From contig NZ_JBJFZU010000003.1 in assembly GCF_045032955.1 (NCBI RefSeq), positions 248,001-312,000 of the forward strand: a stretch of DNA of 64,000 nt, read 5' to 3'. A model generated the notes under the pieces. That model was not told the DNA's origin, searched no databases, and was given only the letters and a program-made list of their open reading frames with translations. Below, one piece after another: positions 26,043 through 34,634 of the stretch. The translations under genes and the position numbers were made by a program. This DNA comes from Ornithinicoccus sp045032955 (GTDB lineage: Bacteria > Actinomycetota > Actinomycetes > Actinomycetales > Dermatophilaceae). How positions within the stretch are numbered: the first letter of the stretch is position 1; every line of letters begins with the position of its first letter.

Positions 26043-26060
26043 ATTCGCCCTCGTTAGGTT
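26032..26060 (+). promoter_or_regulatory. Sigma70-type promoter of the sulfate-ester operon
   Basis: TTGACG (26032-26037), exactly 17 nt, then TAGGTT (26055-26060). The box ends 7 nt before ATG 26068, so the transcript should begin at or near that codon. Confidence 0.68.
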
Positions 26061-26067
26061 CACCGAC

Positions 26068-26112
26068 ATGTCGATGGTGACGGTCGGACCGACGGGGTCC
26101 ACGCTCTCGTGA
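26068..26112 (+). CDS. Candidate leaderless 14-codon leader ORF coupled to the ROK gene
   Basis: ATG 26068 lies 7 nt after the -10 box. The frame encodes MSMVTVGPTGSTLS and stops at TGA 26110-26112, overlapping the GTG start of the ROK gene (GTGA). The ROK gene has no Shine-Dalgarno site of its own, so its translation probably depends on ribosomes finishing this leader. Confidence 0.5.
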   Translation: MSMVTVGPTGSTLS

Positions 26113-27314
26113 GGGCGACCCACGAGGAGCGGGTGCTGAGCGCGCTCAGGGCCTATGGGGCGCTGAGCCGCGGCGATCTCGCGACCCGTGTGGGCCTGTC
26201 CCGGACGACCATGTCCGAGATCACCGCCGCGCTGCTGCAGCGAGGCGCGATCGTCGTCGCGGACACCGACGCGGCCACCCGCGAGGGCAGCGGTCGGCCC
26301 GCGGAGAGGCTGGTCCTCGACCCCGACTCGGGGCAGTTCCTGGGGGTCGACTTCGGACACCGTCGGGTGTACATCGCCGTCGCCGACGCATCGCACACGG
26401 TGTTCGCGGAGGGGTCCGTCCGGTACCCGGACGGCACCGCGTGGAGTGAGCGGATCCGGCTGGCCATGGACCGGATCGACACCCTCAGCCAGGAGACCGG
26501 AGTGCACTTCGGTGCCCTCCAGGGCATCGGGATCGGCGTCCCCGGGCCCTACCTGGCGGACTCACCCGGTATACCGGCCGCGAGCTGGATGCACCGTCTC
26601 GCTCCCGAGGGGGTGGAGAGCGCCTTCACCGAGCGCTTCGGCGCCCCGGTGGTGATCGACAACAACACCCGGCTGGCGGCGCTCGCCGAGGCGCTCGCCC
26701 GGCCCGACGTCGTCGAGGACCTCCTCTACCTGCGACTCTCCGATGGCGTCGGTGGGGGACTCGTGGTCTCCGGGAGACTCGTCACCGGCTCGCGCGGGTT
26801 CGCCGGCGAGATCGGTCATGTCACCGCCGACCCGTCCGGGTCCCTGTGCCGCTGCGGCAAACGCGGCTGCCTGGAGACCATCGCCTGCGTGCCGGCCATC
26901 TTCCAGGCGTGCCGAGATGCCGGGTCGCACGTCGATGATCTCGACGACCTGGCCCGTGCCGTGCAGAGGGGTGAGCCCGCCGTGGATGCGGTGCTGCGCG
27001 AGGTGGGTGCCGCGATAGGCCGGGCCCTGGGAGCAGCGGCCATGGTGCTCAACCCTGAGGAGGTGGTCATCGGTGGCGACATCGCTCACGTCGCCCCGGT
27101 GATCGTCGACCAGGCTGCGGCGACCCTGCGCTACGAGCTCTACTCCGTCCCCTCGGACCAGCCCCAGGTCGTGCGCGCCGCCCAGCTGCGTGACAGCGAC
27201 GGTGCCTTCGGCGCTGTCGCCGCCGTCTTCCACCAGTCCCCGCTCCTGGCCGGATACCCGGATCTGCCCCCGGCAGAGCGTGCAGACCCGTCGCGACGAA
27301 GGAGTGTGCAGTGA
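26109..27314 (+). CDS. ROK-family transcriptional regulator
   Basis: 401 aa from GTG 26109. Winged HTH at residues 5-60 (VLSALRAYGALSRGDLATRVGLSRTTMSEI), then a ROK sugar-kinase-like domain: FLGVDFGHRR, GIGIGVPGP and the zinc motif CRCGKRGCLE (about 253-262). The presence of a DNA-binding domain makes it a NagC/XylR-type regulator, not a kinase. It begins the operon of the Tau/Ssu-type importer and two sulfatases and likely binds the 26017 repeat; the ligand may be a sugar released by the sulfatases. Confidence 0.92.
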   Translation: MRATHEERVLSALRAYGALSRGDLATRVGLSRTTMSEITAALLQRGAIVVADTDAATREGSGRPAERLVLDPDSGQFLGVDFGHRRVYIAVADASHTVFAEGSVRYPDGTAWSERIRLAMDRIDTLSQETGVHFGALQGIGIGVPGPYLADSPGIPAASWMHRLAPEGVESAFTERFGAPVVIDNNTRLAALAEALARPDVVEDLLYLRLSDGVGGGLVVSGRLVTGSRGFAGEIGHVTADPSGSLCRCGKRGCLETIACVPAIFQACRDAGSHVDDLDDLARAVQRGEPAVDAVLREVGAAIGRALGAAAMVLNPEEVVIGGDIAHVAPVIVDQAAATLRYELYSVPSDQPQVVRAAQLRDSDGAFGAVAAVFHQSPLLAGYPDLPPAERADPSRRRSVQ

Positions 27315-28153
27315 CGGCACCACCAGCATCAGGTGGCCTCCCCGCGGTCGAGACGCCCGAGGCGACCACCGAAGGTCCGCGCCCGCAGCGCCGCCGCAAA
27401 CGCCTTGCCCAGCATCATCTGCTCCGCGTCCTCACCCTCGTCTCGATCGTGGGCGGGATCGGGATCTGGTGGCTGCTGGCGTTGTACGGATTCCAGTTCC
27501 CGACACCGCCGGAGGTCGCCGAGACGGCGATCGCCCTGTGGCAGGCCGGCACCCTTCAGGAGGACATCCTGGCGAGCCTGGGCCGGGTGCTGACCGGCTT
27601 CGTCCTCGGCTCGCTCGCCGCCATCCCGGTCGGGTTCCTGATGGGCTGGTACACCGTGGCCAGGGGTCTGCTCGAGCCGTGGATCCAGTTCTTCCGGACG
27701 ATCCCGCCGTTGGCGCTGCTGCCCCTGGTCCTGGTGCTCCTCGGGATCGGCGAGGTCCCCAAGATCTTCGTGATCTTCCTGGCTGCCTTCCTCGCCTGCG
27801 TGATCTCCACCTACCAGGGGGTGGTGAGCGTGGACCGGACGCTGATCAACGCCGCACGCGTGCTGGGGGCCAAGGACAGGACGATCTTCCCCAAGGTCGT
27901 CGTGCCGGCCTCGACCCCGTTCATCCTGGTGGGGATGCGGGTCGGCCTCGGGTCCTCGTGGGCCACGCTCGTCGCGGCCGAGCTCCTCGCGGCCCAGGCC
28001 GGACTCGGGTACCGCATGCAGCAGGCGCAGCTGTACTACGACATCTCCACCATCTTCGTCGGCATCGCGATGATCGGGATCCTGGGTCTGGTCATGGACC
28101 GACTGCTCCTGCTCGCCGAGTCGAAACTCACCGGATGGCAGGAGCGACGATGA
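27311..28153 (+). CDS. ABC transporter permease, SsuC/TauC-like
   Basis: 280 aa from GTG 27311 (GTGA overlap). Six membrane segments follow a basic N-terminus (1-35). The BPD_transp_1 loop ARVLGAKDRTIFPKVVVPASTPFILVGMR and the motif FFRTIPPLALLPLVLVLLGIGE are standard for nitrate/sulfonate/taurine permeases. In this locus the cargo is more likely a sulfate ester than a sulfonate, because sulfatases rather than desulfonating oxygenases follow. Confidence 0.93.
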   Translation: MTAPPASGGLPAVETPEATTEGPRPQRRRKRLAQHHLLRVLTLVSIVGGIGIWWLLALYGFQFPTPPEVAETAIALWQAGTLQEDILASLGRVLTGFVLGSLAAIPVGFLMGWYTVARGLLEPWIQFFRTIPPLALLPLVLVLLGIGEVPKIFVIFLAAFLACVISTYQGVVSVDRTLINAARVLGAKDRTIFPKVVVPASTPFILVGMRVGLGSSWATLVAAELLAAQAGLGYRMQQAQLYYDISTIFVGIAMIGILGLVMDRLLLLAESKLTGWQERR

Positions 28154-28959
28154 CCACCACACCCTCCACCACGACCGCGAAGATCTCGGTCCAGGACGTC
28201 CGCAAGACGTTCCAGCTCAAGAACGAGGAGTTCGTCGCGCTGGAGAAGGTGTCCCTCGACATCGCGGACAACGAGTTCGTGACGGTCGTCGGCCCCTCGG
28301 GCTGCGGCAAGTCCACCCTGATGAACATCCTGGCCGGACTCGAGACCCCGACGTCCGGGCACGCCCTGGTGAACGGGAAGGAGGTCTCGGGCCCCGGCCC
28401 GGATCGCGGCGTGATCTTCCAGCAGTACGCCCTGTTCCCGTGGCTGACCGTGCGCAAGAACGTCGAGTTCGGTCTGAAGGTGGCAGGCGTCCCCAACCCG
28501 GAACGGCGGGAGAGGGTCGACTACTTCATCCGGATGGTCGGACTCGAGCAGTTCGCCGACGCCCTGCCCAAGATGCTCTCCGGAGGCATGAAGCAGCGGT
28601 GCGCGATCGCCCGCGCCTACGCGGTCGACCCCTCCATCCTGCTGATGGACGAGCCCTTCGGTGCCCTGGACGCGCTCACCCGCGTCAAGCTCCAGGAACA
28701 GCTGCTGGAGACCTGGAACACCGAGAAGCGCACGGTGATGTTCATCACCCACGACGTCGACGAAGCCGTGTTCCTCGCCAACCGGGTGGTCGTCATGGCC
28801 GCCCGGCCAGGGCGGATCTACGACGTGATCGACGTCGACATCCCGTATCCACGCGCAGAGGACGTGCGGCTCAGCCCGGAGTTCGGGGAGCTGCGCAACC
28901 GCGTATGGCACTCCGTGTACCACCAGAAGCCCGGCACCGTCGCCGGCCCGGCGTCATGA
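28150..28959 (+). CDS. ABC transporter ATPase, SsuB/TauB-like
   Basis: 269 aa. Walker A GPSGCGKST, Q-loop IFQQYALFPWLTV, signature LSGGMKQR, Walker B ILLMDEPFGALD and switch THDVDEAV are all intact. GGAG (28141-28144) precedes ATG 28150, which overlaps the permease stop (ATGA). It energises the importer formed with the neighbouring permease and binding protein. Confidence 0.94.
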   Translation: MTTTPSTTTAKISVQDVRKTFQLKNEEFVALEKVSLDIADNEFVTVVGPSGCGKSTLMNILAGLETPTSGHALVNGKEVSGPGPDRGVIFQQYALFPWLTVRKNVEFGLKVAGVPNPERRERVDYFIRMVGLEQFADALPKMLSGGMKQRCAIARAYAVDPSILLMDEPFGALDALTRVKLQEQLLETWNTEKRTVMFITHDVDEAVFLANRVVVMAARPGRIYDVIDVDIPYPRAEDVRLSPEFGELRNRVWHSVYHQKPGTVAGPAS

Positions 28960-28988
28960 GGCGCCGGATCAAGGAAAGAGGAACGCGC

Positions 28989-30023
28989 ATGGGATCGACG
29001 AAGACCACACAGCGCCTACGCACCGTCGCCGCGGGAGTCGCCGTCGCCTTGCTGGCCGCGGGCTGTTCCGGGGGCGGCGACGACTCGGCCGATGGTGCAG
29101 GTGCGGCCGAGGAGGGATACGAAGAGGTGATCGACGTCAACTTCGGGTACATCCCCGACTTCAACGGCACCAGCCTGCTCGCCATCGCCGAGGACCAGGG
29201 GTTGTGGGCCAAGTACGGCATCGAGGTGACCACGACGTCGTTCACGAACGGGCCCCTGCAGATCCAGGCCCTCGGCACCGGGGACCTCGACTTCGGCTAC
29301 ATCGGCCCGGGAGCCATGTGGCTGCCCGCCTCGGGGCAGGCCAAGGTGATCGCCATCAACACCCTCGGTCAGGCCGACCGCGTCGTGGCCCAGCCGGGCA
29401 TCACCTCGGTCGAGGACCTCCGGGGCAAGACCGTGGCCTTCCCGGAGGGCACGTCCGGTGACATGATCCTGACCCTTGCCCTGGAGGAGGCGGGCATGAC
29501 CAAGGACGACATCGAAGCCGTCCCGATGGAGCCTTCCTCCATCGTCGCGGCGCTCTCGTCCCAGCAGGTCGACGGTGCAGGCTTCTGGTACCCGGCCCTG
29601 TCGACGGTCGAGGAGCAGGTCCCTGACCTGGTGACCCTTGCCGAGAACAGCGACTTCGAGGCCACCGTCGCCTTCCCCACGGCGTTCGTCGCCGGCAACG
29701 CCGTGGTCGAGGACGAGGAGGAGAAGGTCGACAGGGTGCTCAAGGTGATCCGCGAAGCCATCGAGTTCCGTGCCGAGAGCACCGACGAGGCGATCCAGCT
29801 CACCGCCGACTTCCTGACGATCGATGCCGCGCAGGTCGAGGCGGATGCCGGGAACGTCCAGATCCTCTCGTTGGAGGAGCTCGACACGCTCACCGAGGAC
29901 GGGACGGTCGACACCTGGCTCACGGGGATGAGCGACTACTTCGTGGGTGCAGGCATGCTGGAGACCGAGGCGGACCCCGCTGACTTCTACACCGGTGACC
30001 TCTTCGTCGGGGCCGGTGAGTAG
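28989..30023 (+). CDS. Substrate-binding lipoprotein, SsuA/TauA-like
   Basis: 344 aa from ATG 28989, which has AAGAGG 7 nt before it; ATG 28956, overlapping the ATPase stop, is an in-frame alternative that adds an Arg-rich n-region. The lipobox LLAAGC puts the anchor Cys near residue 26. NMT1/OpuAC-type fold: GYIPDFNGTSLLAIAEDQGLW, LGTGDLDFGYIGPGAMW and GKTVAFPEGTSGD. It captures the substrate outside the membrane. Acidic overall, as usual for this class. Confidence 0.92.
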   Translation: MGSTKTTQRLRTVAAGVAVALLAAGCSGGGDDSADGAGAAEEGYEEVIDVNFGYIPDFNGTSLLAIAEDQGLWAKYGIEVTTTSFTNGPLQIQALGTGDLDFGYIGPGAMWLPASGQAKVIAINTLGQADRVVAQPGITSVEDLRGKTVAFPEGTSGDMILTLALEEAGMTKDDIEAVPMEPSSIVAALSSQQVDGAGFWYPALSTVEEQVPDLVTLAENSDFEATVAFPTAFVAGNAVVEDEEEKVDRVLKVIREAIEFRAESTDEAIQLTADFLTIDAAQVEADAGNVQILSLEELDTLTEDGTVDTWLTGMSDYFVGAGMLETEADPADFYTGDLFVGAGE

Positions 30024-30029
30024 GCACCC

Positions 30030-31541
30030 ATGACGCCGAGGAACATCCTCTTCCTGATGACCGACCAGCACCGGGCGGACACCCTCGGTGCCTACGGCAA
30101 CGAGGTGGCCTCCACGCCGGTGCTGGACGAGCTGGCCCGCACCGGCACCCGTTTCGACCGCTGGTACACACCGACGGCGATCTGCACCCCGGCGCGGGCC
30201 AGCCTGCTGACCGGTCAGGCTCCCTTCCGTCACCGGGTGCTCGCCAACCACGAGCGGAACGTGGGGTACCTCGAGGATCTTGCCGAGGGGACGTTCACCT
30301 TCGTCGAGGCGCTGCGGGAGCAGGGCTACAACACCGGCCTGGTGGGCAAGTGGCACGCGGGCACGGAGCGGAAGGCCGCCGACTTCGGGTTCGACGGGCC
30401 CGACCTGCCGGGGTGGCACAACCCCGTGGACAACGAGGACTACCTCGCGTTCCTGCGCGAACGGGACCTCCCGCCGTACGAGATCAGCGACCGCGTCCGT
30501 GGCACCCTGCCCAACGGCGGACCGGGCAACCTGCTGGCCGCCCGGCTGCACCAGCCGGTGGAGGCGACCTTCGAGTACTACCTCGCCACCCGCGCCATCG
30601 AGCTGCTGGAGAGGTATGCGCTCGAGGGCGAGCAGGACGGCACGCCCTTCTTCCTCGAGCTGAGCTTCTTCGGACCGCACCTGCCGTACATCGTGCCCGA
30701 CGCGTACTTCGACATGTTCGACCCGGAGCTGGTCGAGCTGCCGGCGTCGATCTCGGAGACGTTCGAGGGCAAGCCGCCCGTGCAACGCAACTACAGCGCG
30801 CACTGGACGTTCGACACGATGCCGATCGAGGTCACCCGCAAGCTGATCGCCGTCTACTGGGGCTACGTCACCCTGATCGACGAGCAGATCGGCCGGGTGA
30901 TGGAGGCGATGGAGCGGCTGGGCCTCAGCGACGAGACGGCCGTGTTCTTCACCTGTGACCACGGCGAGTTCACCGGCTCGCACCGGCTGCACGACAAGGG
31001 CCCGGCGATGTACGAGGACATCTATCGGACCCCGGGCATCATCCGGGTGCCGGGTGCTCCCCGGGGCCAGGTGCGGACGGAGTTCGTCAGCCTGCTGGAC
31101 GCCACCGCGACCATCCTCGACCTGGCAGGCATCGACCAGAGCCAGGCCGTGGACTCACGCAGCCTTCTCCCGATGGTCCGGGGCGAGGAGCAGCCGGAGT
31201 GGGCGGAGGACATCGTGTGCGAGTTCCACGGGCATCATTTCCCCTACCCGCAACGGATGCTCCGCAACGACCGGCACAAGCTCGTCGTCAACCCGGACTC
31301 GGTGAACGAGCTCTACGACCTGCTCGAGGATCCGGACGAGATGGTCAACCTCTACGAGTCCGCCGAGATGGACGTGGTGCGTCGACAGATGCTGCAGCGG
31401 TTGTACGGACTGCTGCGTGAGCGGGGGGACAACTTCTACCACTGGATGACGACGATGTACGACGTCGGTGAGGTCGACTACGACCCCACCCAGTCAGGGT
31501 TGGACGAGACGAGCTATCGCGGCGAGGGGTCATCCGTGTGA
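30030..31541 (+). CDS. Type I sulfatase (Cys-type), cytoplasmic
   Basis: 503 aa, no signal peptide. The metal site begins NILFLMTDQHRAD; Cys52 in ICTPARASLLTG is the residue converted to formylglycine (CxPxR). GKWHAG and CDHGEFTGSHRLHDKGPAMYE give further metal and sulfate ligands. It starts 6 nt after the binding-protein gene. The cytoplasmic location implies that the intact sulfate ester is imported first. The exact ester cannot be named; candidates include sulfated sugars and aryl or alkyl sulfates. Confidence 0.94.
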   Translation: MTPRNILFLMTDQHRADTLGAYGNEVASTPVLDELARTGTRFDRWYTPTAICTPARASLLTGQAPFRHRVLANHERNVGYLEDLAEGTFTFVEALREQGYNTGLVGKWHAGTERKAADFGFDGPDLPGWHNPVDNEDYLAFLRERDLPPYEISDRVRGTLPNGGPGNLLAARLHQPVEATFEYYLATRAIELLERYALEGEQDGTPFFLELSFFGPHLPYIVPDAYFDMFDPELVELPASISETFEGKPPVQRNYSAHWTFDTMPIEVTRKLIAVYWGYVTLIDEQIGRVMEAMERLGLSDETAVFFTCDHGEFTGSHRLHDKGPAMYEDIYRTPGIIRVPGAPRGQVRTEFVSLLDATATILDLAGIDQSQAVDSRSLLPMVRGEEQPEWAEDIVCEFHGHHFPYPQRMLRNDRHKLVVNPDSVNELYDLLEDPDEMVNLYESAEMDVVRRQMLQRLYGLLRERGDNFYHWMTTMYDVGEVDYDPTQSGLDETSYRGEGSSV

Positions 31542-31566
31542 AGGTGCCGATCCAGGAGGTGCAGCC

Positions 31567-32997
31567 ATGAGTGAGGCCCCCCGCAGACCGAACATCGTCA
31601 TCATCCTGACCGACGACCACGCGTCGCAGGCGATCAGCACGTACGGATCGCTGGTGAACAGGACGCCACGGATCGATGAGATCGCTGAACGCGGGGTGCG
31701 CTTCGAGAGCTGTTTCGCGACCAACGCGCTGTGCTCACCCTCGCGGGCATCGATCCTGACCGGGACCTACAGCCACATCAACGGGGTGACCACGCTGGTC
31801 ACCCCGCTCGATGCCGGCCAGCCGACGTTCATCTCCGAGCTCAAGGCGGCCGGTTACCGCACCGCGATGGTGGGCAAGTGGCACATGGGCGAAGGGGAGC
31901 GCAGCATCCCCCAGGGTTTCGACTACTGGGACATCCTGATCGGCAGCGGTGGGCAGGGTGAGTACTGGGACCCGCTGTTCCTCTCCGCCGAGGGTGAGCA
32001 CGTGGTCGAGGGGTATGCCACGGACCGGATCACCGAGATGGCGATGCAGTGGGCGGATGCCCAGGAGGGTGAGGAGCCGTGGTGCGTGCTGATCTGGCAC
32101 AAGGCGCCGCACCGCCCGTGGCAGCCGCACCCTCGGCACGCCGGTCTCTACTCGGGTGCCGTCCCGGTGCCCGAGACGTTCACCGACGACTACGCGACCC
32201 GGTCCTCGTCGGTGCGACGGGCACGGCTGCGCCTGGCCGACAACCTCAACCTCGACGACCTGAAGGAGTCCCCACCCGAGGGCCTCGGCTACGAGGAGTC
32301 GGCGCTGTGGAAGTACCAGCGCTTCATGGAGGACTACCTGCGCTGCGTCGAGGCCGTGGACGAGAACGTGGGTCGGGTGATCGACTGGCTCACGGAGCGC
32401 GGTGACGTCGACGACACCCTGCTGATGTATGCCTCCGACCAGGGCTTCTTCCTCGGTGAGCACGGGTGGTTCGACAAGCGGTTCATGTTCGAGGAGTCGC
32501 TGCGTATGCCGATGGTGCTGAGCTATCCGCGTCGCATCGCGCCGGGAACGGTGCACGAGGGGATCGTCACCAACGTGGACGTCGCCCAGAGCCTGCTGGA
32601 GGCCGCCGGGGTCCCGAGTCCTGCACGGATGCAGGGCAGGAGCTTCTGGGCCGATCTGACCGACGGGGAACCGGAGGAGCCGCCCGCGACGGGGATGTAC
32701 TACCGGTACTGGGAGCACGACGACGCCTTCCACCAGGCTCCAGCCCACTACGGCTACCGGACCGAGCGTCACAAGCTCATCTACTACTACAACGACGGTC
32801 TCGGGCTACCGGGCACGGGCGCGTTCACCTATCCCGGCGAGTGGGAGCTCTACGACCTGCTGGAGGACCCCGCAGAGCTGAACAACGTGGCTCACGACCC
32901 GCGGTATGCCGCGGTTCGCGCGGACCTGGCCGAGCGGATGCGGGCCGAGCAGGAGAGGCTCGGCGACGTGCCGCACCCGTCGGAAGCCTCCTCGTGA
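31567..32997 (+). CDS. Second type I sulfatase (Cys-type)
   Basis: 476 aa; AGGAGGT (31554-31560) gives a clear start at ATG 31567. RPNIVIILTDDHASQ begins the metal site and Cys56 in LCSPSRASILTG is the formylglycine precursor. GKWHMGEGERSIPQGFDYW and WHKAPHRPWQPHPRHAGLYSG resemble the N-sulfoglucosamine sulfohydrolase / arylsulfatase branch. No export signal. It differs clearly from the first sulfatase, so the pair may remove sulfates from two positions or two substrates. Confidence 0.94.
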   Translation: MSEAPRRPNIVIILTDDHASQAISTYGSLVNRTPRIDEIAERGVRFESCFATNALCSPSRASILTGTYSHINGVTTLVTPLDAGQPTFISELKAAGYRTAMVGKWHMGEGERSIPQGFDYWDILIGSGGQGEYWDPLFLSAEGEHVVEGYATDRITEMAMQWADAQEGEEPWCVLIWHKAPHRPWQPHPRHAGLYSGAVPVPETFTDDYATRSSSVRRARLRLADNLNLDDLKESPPEGLGYEESALWKYQRFMEDYLRCVEAVDENVGRVIDWLTERGDVDDTLLMYASDQGFFLGEHGWFDKRFMFEESLRMPMVLSYPRRIAPGTVHEGIVTNVDVAQSLLEAAGVPSPARMQGRSFWADLTDGEPEEPPATGMYYRYWEHDDAFHQAPAHYGYRTERHKLIYYYNDGLGLPGTGAFTYPGEWELYDLLEDPAELNNVAHDPRYAAVRADLAERMRAEQERLGDVPHPSEASS

Positions 32998-33036
32998 CCA
33001 CACCAGCAGGTGGTGACTGAAACACGCAACTCATGC

Positions 33037-33067
33037 TTGATCTGCGCAGTCTCTGCTGACAGACTGC
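33037..33067 (+). promoter_or_regulatory. Promoter and inverted repeat before the GntP gene
   Basis: TTGATC (33037-33042), 17 nt, then CAGACT (33060-33065). GCAGTCT (33046-33052) and AGACTGC (33061-33067) form a perfect 7-bp repeat with an 8-nt centre covering the -10. It is a likely operator for the DeoR protein at the end of this operon. Confidence 0.5.
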
Positions 33068-33102
33068 CGGGGTGCCGGGCAACGACGCCCGGTCGTCACG
33101 GT

Positions 33103-33108
33103 GAGGAA
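33103..33108 (+). promoter_or_regulatory. Shine-Dalgarno site deciding the GntP start
   Basis: GAGGAA is 7 nt from ATG 33116, and only 1 nt from ATG 33110. Confidence 0.6.
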
Positions 33109-33115
33109 CATGCAC

Positions 33116-34630
33116 ATGGACCTACAGCTCCTCCTGGCGCTCTTCCTGGGGATCGCGGTCATCGTCGTCGTGGTGCTGCGCACCCGGCTGGACGCCTTCG
33201 TCGGCCTGCTGCTGGCGGGCCTGGTCACCGGCGTCGTCGCCGGGCAGCCCCTGAACGGGATCGTCACCTCGATCACCAACGGGTTCGGCTCGACCCTGGG
33301 CAGCATCGGGATCGTCATCGGCCTCGGTGTCGCGATCGGCAAGATCCTCGAGGTCTCCGGTGCCGCCGACGCCCTGGCCCGGGCCTTCCTGGGCGCCTTC
33401 GGCAAGGGCCGTGAGGACTGGGCGATGGGCAGCGTCGGGGCCCTGGTCTCGGTGCCCGTCTTCTGCGACTCCGGCTACGTCATCATGAACCCGCTCGCCC
33501 GCTCCATCGCGAGGGTCAAGCGGGGTGGCTACGTCACCCTGGCCCTGGCCCTGGGCTGCGGTATGACGCTCACCCACCACCTCGTCCCGCCGACGCCAGG
33601 ACCGCTGGCCGCGACCGGCCTGCTCGGCGCCGACCTCGGCCTCGTCATCGTCACCGGACTCGCGTTCACCGTCCTGCTGCTACCCGTCGTCGTGGTCTAC
33701 GCGCGCTGGATCGGGCCGAAGCTCGAGGACGAGATCGTCCCAGCGGTGCGTGACCTGGTCTACCCGGACGGTCGTCGGGCCGCCGTGCCGCACTCCTCGG
33801 GTGGCGCAGGCAGCGCCGGTGCCGACAGCCACACAGGCACCGACACCGACACCGACACCGACACCGATGGCGAGGTCGAGACCGACGCCGCGTCGGCATA
33901 CGACCTGGGCGAGCCCCCGGCGGGCGCGAAGCCGCACCGGGTCGGTGCCCTGCTCGGCTCGCTGCCGCTGCTGGTCCCGCTGGTGCTGATCATCCTCAAC
34001 ACCGTCACCGCGGCCGTCGACCGGCAGAACCAGGGCGCCCTGGCCGGTGACTACACCCCCAGCGACTGGGCCGTCCCCTTCGCCTTCGTCGGCAACCCGG
34101 TGGTCGCCCTGCTGGTCGGCACCATCCTCGCGGTCTACGTGCTGCTGCCCCGGTGGACGCCGCGCACCAAGGTCCAGGGCTGGTTCGCCGACGCGGCCGC
34201 CTCCGCCGGCCTGATCCTGCTGATCACCGGCGCCGGCGGGGCCTTCGGTCAGGTGCTGCGGGACTCCGGGGTCGGCGACGCGCTCGCCGAGGCCGTCGCC
34301 GCGACCGCGCTCCCGGCCTTCCTGGTGCCCTTCGTCATCGCCACGGTGGTCCGGATCGCCCAGGGGTCCGGCACCGTCGCGATGATCACGGCCGCCTCGG
34401 TGACCGCGCCGATCGTGGGCACCCTCGGCATCGATCCGGTCGTCGCCGTCCTGGCCTGCACCGCCGGGTCGATGGTGCTGAGCTACTTCAACGACTCCTA
34501 CTTCTGGGTCGTCACCCGCTTCACCGGGCTCGAGGGCACCGCGGCGCTGAAGGGCTGGTCCGGCATCACGACGGCCGTCTGGGCGGCCTCGATCCCGCTG
34601 CTGGTCATCCTCAACCTGATCATGGGCTGA
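33116..34630 (+). CDS. GntP-family sugar-acid:H+ symporter
   Basis: 504 aa, twelve or more membrane segments. GAGGAA (33103-33108) is 7 nt before ATG 33116 but touches ATG 33110, so 33116 is preferred. GSVGALVSVPVFCDSGYVIMNPLA and GMTLTHHLVPPTPGPLAATGLLG are GntP-family landmarks. A hydrophilic loop (about 220-275) contains an Asp-Thr repeat not expected in the family. With the DUF1537 kinase and PdxA2 downstream, D-threonate, D-erythronate or a similar four-carbon acid is the likely substrate. Confidence 0.92.
   Translation: MDLQLLLALFLGIAVIVVVVLRTRLDAFVGLLLAGLVTGVVAGQPLNGIVTSITNGFGSTLGSIGIVIGLGVAIGKILEVSGAADALARAFLGAFGKGREDWAMGSVGALVSVPVFCDSGYVIMNPLARSIARVKRGGYVTLALALGCGMTLTHHLVPPTPGPLAATGLLGADLGLVIVTGLAFTVLLLPVVVVYARWIGPKLEDEIVPAVRDLVYPDGRRAAVPHSSGGAGSAGADSHTGTDTDTDTDTDGEVETDAASAYDLGEPPAGAKPHRVGALLGSLPLLVPLVLIILNTVTAAVDRQNQGALAGDYTPSDWAVPFAFVGNPVVALLVGTILAVYVLLPRWTPRTKVQGWFADAAASAGLILLITGAGGAFGQVLRDSGVGDALAEAVAATALPAFLVPFVIATVVRIAQGSGTVAMITAASVTAPIVGTLGIDPVVAVLACTAGSMVLSYFNDSYFWVVTRFTGLEGTAALKGWSGITTAVWAASIPLLVILNLIMG
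33841..33864 (+). repeat. CGACAC hexanucleotide microsatellite in the GntP gene
   Basis: Four exact copies of CGACAC encode a Thr-Asp repeat in a cytoplasmic or external loop of the permease. Copy number could change without a frameshift. Confidence 0.85.
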
Positions 34631-34634
34631 GGCC

